Positions 58,464 to 64,000 of a stretch of 64,000 nt of DNA are shown piece after piece. The notes below the pieces were generated by a model, which had not been told where the DNA came from, did no database searches, and saw only the letters and a list, made by a program, of their open reading frames with translations. Position 1 is the first letter of the stretch. Each line of letters starts with the position of its first letter. Made by a program: the position numbers and the translations under genes. The stretch spans positions 1,736,001 to 1,800,000 of the forward strand of contig LSAX01000004.1 of assembly GCA_001557505.1 (NCBI GenBank), given 5' to 3'. Source of the DNA: Reticulascus tulasneorum. Taxonomy: Eukaryota > Ascomycota > Sordariomycetes > Glomerellales > Reticulascaceae.

Positions 58464-61209
58464 TCAGTCTTGCATCGGCCTGTCCTCCAACGTCACGCCC
58501 CGCAGCCCCTCGTTCCCGAGTGTCATGGACGGCGGCACGCGCCTGCCGCCCGAGAATCTCGCGCCGCTGCTACGTCCTATGCTGTTGCGCTTCTCGAGGA
58601 CGTTCTCGTTCCCATCGGGCCTCGGCGCCACGACCTCGGTGCCGTTCACCGGGTCGGTAGCAGGAGGGGAATCAGCACCACCGGGGACCTCCAAGCTCTG
58701 GCGCTTGAGGCCCGCCAGGCCGACGATGCTGGTCCGGTGTCGCTCTGCGGTGGTAGGGCTCGTCTGGATGGGGAACCGCGTCTCCGGGCCGCCAGTGCTG
58801 CGCTCGCGTCTGTGCCCGCGCGGGCCCGGCGCGGGGCTGGTCGCGCGACTTCGGCTGCCGGTGGCTTTCTCGAGCAGAAGCCTATTCCGCTCTTCCATGT
58901 TCGCCCTGCGGTTGCTTTCGTCGGTGCTGATGGCTCGGGGACGGGCGGCGGGGTTAGAGCTGACCGACGACGAGTGGTTCAGCGAGGACATGCGCTTCAG
59001 CTCGCTGAAGATGGCGTCCTTGTGCGCGAAGAGGTCGCGGATGAGGCGATAGGCGTGCTTCTCCTCCAACGTGAGGGACGTTTCTATGCGGGGCCGCAGG
59101 ACGCACGGCCCGAGAGCCGTGGCGAGAGAAGAGACGTATGCTTCGTCGGCGGAGGTGAGATCTATCAGGCGGGTGAAGTGGTTCATGCATGCATCCAGGG
59201 TCGCAATGTTGGACAGGCGCAGTTGTGAGAGAGTTTGTTGGAGAACCGAGACTCGCGCCTCTTCTGTGTTGTCTCCTGCTGGTGTCGTGTAGATCGTCCT
59301 GATGATCTCGTACACGTGGGATGAGACCAAGGAATCTGGAAATCATTAGCTCAGTAACCTCGTTTTCAGGATTGTAAGGACGGCTTACCAGGAAGTTCTA
59401 GAAGGTAAAGTTTGAGCAGGCTTGCAACAGTTGGGATATCGAATTCACCCAGAACTTCGGGAGAGAAATTCTTGCCGTCGTTTACTTTAGCTCGCAACTT
59501 GTGGGTTTGCGAAAGCGGTACATCCACCAGCCAGACTCCTCGTCTAGCCTCATCGCCTTCAAGATCGGGGTAGTGGTGGTCAAGGTATGTCAGGATCGAT
59601 GTGACCATGATGGGCACGCGTTTCTTATCCGCTCGTGCCCGAGCCTCAAGGTCCACGCCGAACGTTTGCTCGTCCACCTTGTTGTAGTAGTTCTCATAGA
59701 CCACAACCCTGGGTACAAAGCTGCCGGTACGATAGTTTTCTAGCAAGTATCGTAAATCGCCTACTGGCTGGACAGTCTCTTGGAAGAGCATCATGTTGTC
59801 GACCGTAGACTGTAAGCTAGGGATGACGTTGCTCAGGGTTCCCGAGAAATCCAGGATAACGGTCTTGATGGCCTTTAGCCTGTCGAGTTCGCAGCGCTCG
59901 AGAAACTGCAGGTGCAGAACAATATGCTCCTCAAGATCGCATCGCATCTCATCCAACTTGCTGACGCCGGTCTTGTACTTGTCGTCCGCTTCACGAGCCT
60001 CTCGTCTAAGTCGCTGCGGTGACGTCTCATTCGGGTGGGCGCTGGCGCCAATGTTCCAGTTGGCCAGGTACTCGTTGACAGTTCCCATAACCGGCGAGTC
60101 GGAGTCCGCGCCAGCCGAGGAGGGAAGCGAGAACGTCCTGCCCAAGGGGACCTTCTTCTCTGGCACACCAGATGTTTGGAAAGCTTTGGGCCGCCACTGA
60201 TAGAACATTTTGGAGCTATTTGCGAAGGTGTTGCCCACGTTGCCGATCAACCGCAAGAAGCCGTTGGAGATTAGATCTTGGCCGATCCGCTCGGCGTAGC
60301 TCACGCTGCTGGTGGCCATGTTCCGTTGTAAATAGTCGACGATATCTGCACCAGACGAGGTGTTCTGGTAGGTGCCTAGGATTGGCACCTTGGTCTCCCC
60401 AAGCTTGATTGTCGTCAACATGTGAGCCAGTATCTTCTTGACCTGGTCGGGCTGGTACGTCTCGTCGCCGATCTCGATTGGCTCGTCATCGTCTTCAAAC
60501 TCGTCAATGTTGGGAGATACCTTGATCTCCGGAATGTTGGGTTTGGGGCTGGTTTCCGGGTCTTGGAAGGCGAGCTTATTCTCCTCCTCTATGTCCTCGA
60601 CCAGCCGGCATTTGTTGAAGTATGTACTCCGCAGCTTCTTGACCAGCTCGGCTTGTCGATCGTGGGCCTTGATGCGCCCTTGCAGCTCGTCCTGGGAATC
60701 TTGGATGCGGGACTCATGGGCATCGCACCAGCGGGAGAAAGGGTTGACGACCAGATCCCGGATGTTTTGGGCGATCTTCTTGTGGTTCTTGGATGCCTCC
60801 TCCATCTCGATTCGAACGCCATCGTACGCCTGCGAAAGAGTGTCAGTACGTATGTCTTGTCTCGGCCAGCCCAGTCCAGGTCGTGGGGCGGGTATACCTT
60901 TCGGATGCTGGCTCCGTCATCTCTGGAGAAACCGCCCTGCACTTTGTCTACGGTGGGAGTAATCTCTCCTAATCTTTGGCTGTAGACATCTTCGGCTTCG
61001 GCACGCATGCGAGCTATGGTGAGGACTTGGCGATTCTCCTGTACGCCTTGTTGTAGCTTGCCGAACAGGACTCCCAGCCCTACGCAAAGGGCAGTCAGCA
61101 TCACCCACTAGGTGAGATGGGGATGGAGATGGAGATGGGTGTGGGCGCATTCGAGTTTCTTACCTGCGGCATAGTCGCTGGACCAGAAGGAATCTGAAAA
61201 GCCCGGCAT
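58464..61209 (-). CDS. rgd2: F-BAR/DEP/RhoGAP protein (Rgd2/Rga8 type)
   Basis: Cortical regulator of Rho-type GTPases; yeast Rgd2 acts on Cdc42 and Rho5. Exons 61209-61164, 61079-60898, 60829-59389 and 59335-58464 give 846 aa. The N-terminal FCH part of the F-BAR starts at once (MPGFSDSFWSSDYAAGLGVL, then FGKLQQGVQENRQVLTIARM). An inserted DEP domain at about 210-300 reads GTYQNTSSGADIVDYLQRNM, then SVSYAERIGQDLISNGFLRL. The second F-BAR half has ETSPQRLRREAREADDKYKT. The RhoGAP domain begins FGVDLEARARADKKRVPIMV and has FDIPTVASLLKLYLLELP. At the usual GIFR arginine-finger site the sequence reads GVWLVDVPLSQ, so the catalytic arginine is absent. The C-terminal 220 residues are disordered, with S, R and P. 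The family call is firm; GAP activity is uncertain. Confidence 0.93.
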
Positions 61210-63381
61210 CGTGAACAGCAGGTCCGGTTGGCGGCAGAAAATGGACTGTTATGATGCGATTTGAGGATTTGTTGGCCGAAAGGGGACGTTTACCCAAGAA
61301 TAATATTTTGTTTCGTGACGGGCCTAAACGACTGCAGGAGGCAGGGAGGTTTGTGTCTCTCGTGCTCAGTAAGTTAGCACCAGCCGCAAAGCGTCGCTGC
61401 GGTTCAGTTGGATGATTAAGAGGAGAATTCGGTAGGCTCTCTCTCGGCGAGTGTTGAGCACTCAGAAGACAGCGCGCTGCGTGGGATGGATGGATCGTCG
61501 GATAGGTAGTAAACCACGATGTTTTCTTCTTCAGGGGTTGCGGGTCATGTCATGGGCAGGGTCGAAAGGGAAATCGGCTCTAGCGTTTAACTGAGTCGTC
61601 TGAAGCTTCTTGCGACCTTCAAAAACCTGAAGAGCTGCAGCTGTGGTGGCGCGAACAAAAGATTCCGCAAATGGGAAGCGATTGGCTGAGAGACGAACTA
61701 ATTAAGTATGTATCATCAGCCGGCCGGGGCAGGCCCTCCCCATGAGGTAGCAAGCGCAAGGTAGGTCCTTCAGTTGAAGGAGAGACGTGACAGCTGAGAC
61801 TGGGGGTGGTGGGACCACTGGGGACCAGCCTAGTAGGTAGGTACCTCTCTGTAGGTACCTAAAAAGGTGCTAAGGCAGCTCTCGCGTCCTCTGACGGCCT
61901 GGGCTGATTCCTAGTTGACGGTCTCTCCTTATTACCACCATCTTACTAAAGCCGATCCAAAAATACCCACCTACAGTTCAGGTCCAGCTTATGTTGCCTC
62001 TCCAAGTTCCAGGTGTACCTGTACTTTACGTATGTAGATACCTAACTACTATAAAGCCAGACTTTCCCTAGGTGATGCTCCTTCATGTGATGGTAACACT
62101 GAGTGGACGTCCACGGTGTTACATTAGAAGTCAGGAGAGCCTCCACCTGGTCTTCACTGAAAAGTACTAAGGTCGGAATAGCCTACCACCGTCGGGGATG
62201 TCATGTTGAAGAATAGCTTTGGAATTCGTTCCATTGGGACCCAGGCTCTCAACCGGATACCAAGATAGGTAACTGCTCATGCAGAATATTGAGCGTTTAG
62301 CGGTCAGCACTCGCTACCTAGGTACCGTACACCCGCAAGCCCCCTGGTCCTACGTCCGGGCTGCGTTGCGCGTTCCATCATACGAAGTAAAGAGGACTCG
62401 GGACATGCACCAACCCCGTAGGTAAGAATATTAGTTAAGAATCAATTTAAATTTAAACCCTGAAGTTCAGGCAAGTGATGCGTGGAGGCAGCTGGCTGCC
62501 ACTGCGTGTGCTTTTGGCACAGTTCCGTATGTACATACATACGGGACTCGACCGGGGCATAATTATGGGCAGGGAGCAGCTGGGTACGAAATCGCGAATC
62601 ATCCCATGTCCCAGCAACGGGTTGTAAAATACAGTGCCGCTTAACTGGTGGCATTTACAGGCAAACTTCGACGTTCCCGGAATATTCTAGTTATTTAGTA
62701 CAGATTTGCTAAAATATTCACTCTAACATTCCTACAAATAGCTACTTGCATATCTTCATAACTGCCTATATATATGCACTGTACTATTCACTGATATGCT
62801 CACTCGAGTATGTCGGTGAATAGCATCTTGAATATCCAAGTGCTAAAGCGGCACTGGTTTTTAAGATGCGTCTGCCCAGGTTTTCCAATAACGAACTACC
62901 CTACGCCCCGACTCTTCAGACGGGAGTTTCACTTCGCCCAGGATTGTTCGAACGGCCGTGCTGCCGCGTCATAGGCAACCTTTTTTTCTACCTAAATTAA
63001 ATCAGGGTACCTGCCTTAGGGGGGTTTCCGGCAGGTCAGTTTGAATAAAGGTGACTCTAGACCAGACTGCTAATTGAACTCGGCATTAACGGACGGAGCC
63101 TTCGCCGTACATATTCACTGCTGACTTATCGAATACTGTTGAGATAAGCCAGTCTCACGTCAACCCGCTTCGTGTTTCTTCTGCTCTTATGTCCATTTCG
63201 CCAGGTAGACAGACCACAGCCGGGCTACCTCTTTAATTTACGTCTGCATAAGCCACAGATATAGTTCGAGGCTGAAAGCGCAGCTCCAATCCACGCCGCA
63301 TTGCATCCCCGAAATAGGGCTTACATCACTTCTGCCTTCGTTCAGCATCCCTCAGCTTCTCCGAGCCTCCATTCGTTTGCC
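61210..63381. other. 2.2-kb gene-poor stretch
   Basis: Includes the RhoGAP gene promoter (61210-61700), a block of GTAGGTACCT words (61831-61860), TACCTAGGTA at 62314-62323, the second MITE-like copy (62620-62870), and the leader of the edge gene (63250-63381). No gene seen. Confidence 0.5.
62620..62870. mobile_element. MITE-like inverted-repeat element, copy B
   Basis: About 250 bp. Left end TTGTAAAATACAGTGCCGCT; right end, read on the other strand, TCTTAAAAACCAGTGCCGCT. The core CAGTGCCGCTT is perfect at both ends (62632-62642 and 62846-62856 inverted). The interior is AT-rich with TATATATA, and no ORF is present. Shared words with copy A (48544-48760), in the same orientation, show common descent; an internal stretch of about 45 bp is present only here. 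Confidence 0.7.
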
Positions 63382-64000
63382 ATGTCTATCCCGGCAAAGG
63401 TCATGTACGGCTTTGTCGCCCAGGGCCCGGACCAAGTGTCAGTCGAAACCGGCGACATCGTTGAGGTTTTACAGGTATCCGCTGGTTAGAATAGCCCTGC
63501 TGCATCGTATGCCGAGACCAATGAACAGCCTGCTGACAGCGCTCAAGGTTGGCTAATGGTCAAGAATGCCACCGGAAAGCAAGGCTGGCTTCCAGCGAAT
63601 CATGTGGTGTCGCAACTCTCCTCCACGGCTCAGACACTGTCTTCAGCCTCTGAGGATGAAGAGCCATTGATTACACATGTGAAGGTCGACCAACCTGTCG
63701 CTTCCTCTCAATGCCTCGAAAAGCTTCTCCCCGATCTCAACGAGGCTAAGCCAGACAGCCCCAGTGACAGTAAACGTGGACGCCCTTCGCCCAAGAAAGC
63801 GGTAGTTCTACTTCTGATTTGGTTGCTTTTATCATCATTGTCCTTCACACCAGCCAAGCGCTGCTACCACAAGCTGAGGGAAGCATGCCGGAAACCCCTG
63901 ACTGTTGAGGAGAGAGTGCACAGCATCTTGTCCAAGACACCGTTAATTGGTATGCCGTTCAATCGGGCCGCAGCTTGTCCGGGGAAGCTTACAACTCTCA
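63382..64000 (+). CDS. SH3-TM protein continuing into a membrane dipeptidase (partial)
   Basis: Cut by the right edge. Exons 63382-63474 and 63529-63949, then an intron begins (GTATGC). Residues 1-60 form an SH3 domain: MSIPAKVMYGFVAQGPDQVS, VETGDIVEVLQ, then GWLMVKNATGKQGWLPANHV (the ALYDF, ED and GWLP.N-V features). An acidic and proline-containing linker follows, then a hydrophobic segment at about 122-139 (VVLLLIWLLLSSLSF) and LTVEERVHSILSKTPLI. That last block is the usual start of fungal membrane dipeptidases (peptidase M19), where it continues into the metal-binding D-G-H-N-D. The split codon G plus AC would give that Asp, but the exon lies outside the window. The first intron is 54 nt; without it a TAG at 63487 would end the frame. 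Function is inferred. Confidence 0.65.

Noticed and set aside
58470..59228. Plus-strand frame of 252 codons
   Set aside because: Antisense to the RhoGAP gene tail; no domain and GC-rich composition.
63487..63489. TAG taken as a nonsense mutation that would make the SH3 gene a pseudogene
   Set aside because: A 54-nt GT..AG intron removes it in phase and the SH3 domain reads well on both sides, though the donor GTATCC is weak.

Overview
This window is nuclear DNA of a filamentous ascomycete (Pezizomycotina). Gene content points to Sordariomycetes, possibly Hypocreales, but that rank is inferred. The evidence is short GT..AG introns of about 50-70 nt with CTAAC-type branch points, single genes with their own promoters on both strands, gaps of 0.1-8 kb, and a set of conserved fungal orthologues: RFX, Mid1, Eis1, Rcy1 and AP-3 delta. 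I rebuilt 20 complete protein genes by splicing exons by eye, plus one gene cut by the right edge. I found no tRNA, rRNA, CRISPR or prokaryotic-style operon.

Layout. 0.3-19 kb: aspartate kinase (-), RFX-family regulator (-), Yop1-type ER-shaping protein (+), Mid1 calcium-channel subunit (+), small mitochondrial membrane protein (-), RAMP4/Ysy6 (+), lysine-rich SMAP-domain protein (-), then 3 kb without genes and a zipper-less bZIP-like regulator (-). 19-26.9 kb: the longest gene-poor stretch, about 7.9 kb, with microsatellites and one possible coding relic. 26.9-48 kb: dense conserved genes: mS41 (-), SHPRH/Irc20-like SNF2-RING protein (+), recyclin-1 (+), Kin28/CDK7 kinase (-), Sfk1/FRAG1-like membrane protein (+), eisosome protein Eis1 (-), tyrosine/serine phosphatase (+), Trm140-type tRNA methyltransferase (-), EMC2 (+). 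48-61 kb: 3 kb without genes that holds a MITE-like element, then a coiled-coil/ubiquitin-like-fold protein (+), COQ10 (-), AP-3 delta (+) and a DEP-RhoGAP protein of the Rgd2 type (-). 61.2-64 kb: gene-poor, with a second copy of the same element, then an SH3-TM protein that runs into the start of a membrane dipeptidase at the edge.

Most genes are housekeeping genes that do not form a cluster. A loose theme is membrane traffic and cell cortex (Yop1, RAMP4, EMC2, Rcy1, AP-3 delta, Eis1, Mid1, Rgd2, Sfk1-like), which I take as chance. The least ordinary items are the SH3-TM-dipeptidase arrangement at the right edge, the inverted-repeat element in two copies, the RhoGAP without its arginine finger, the start codons split from their coding sequence by introns, and the 7.9-kb gene-poor stretch.
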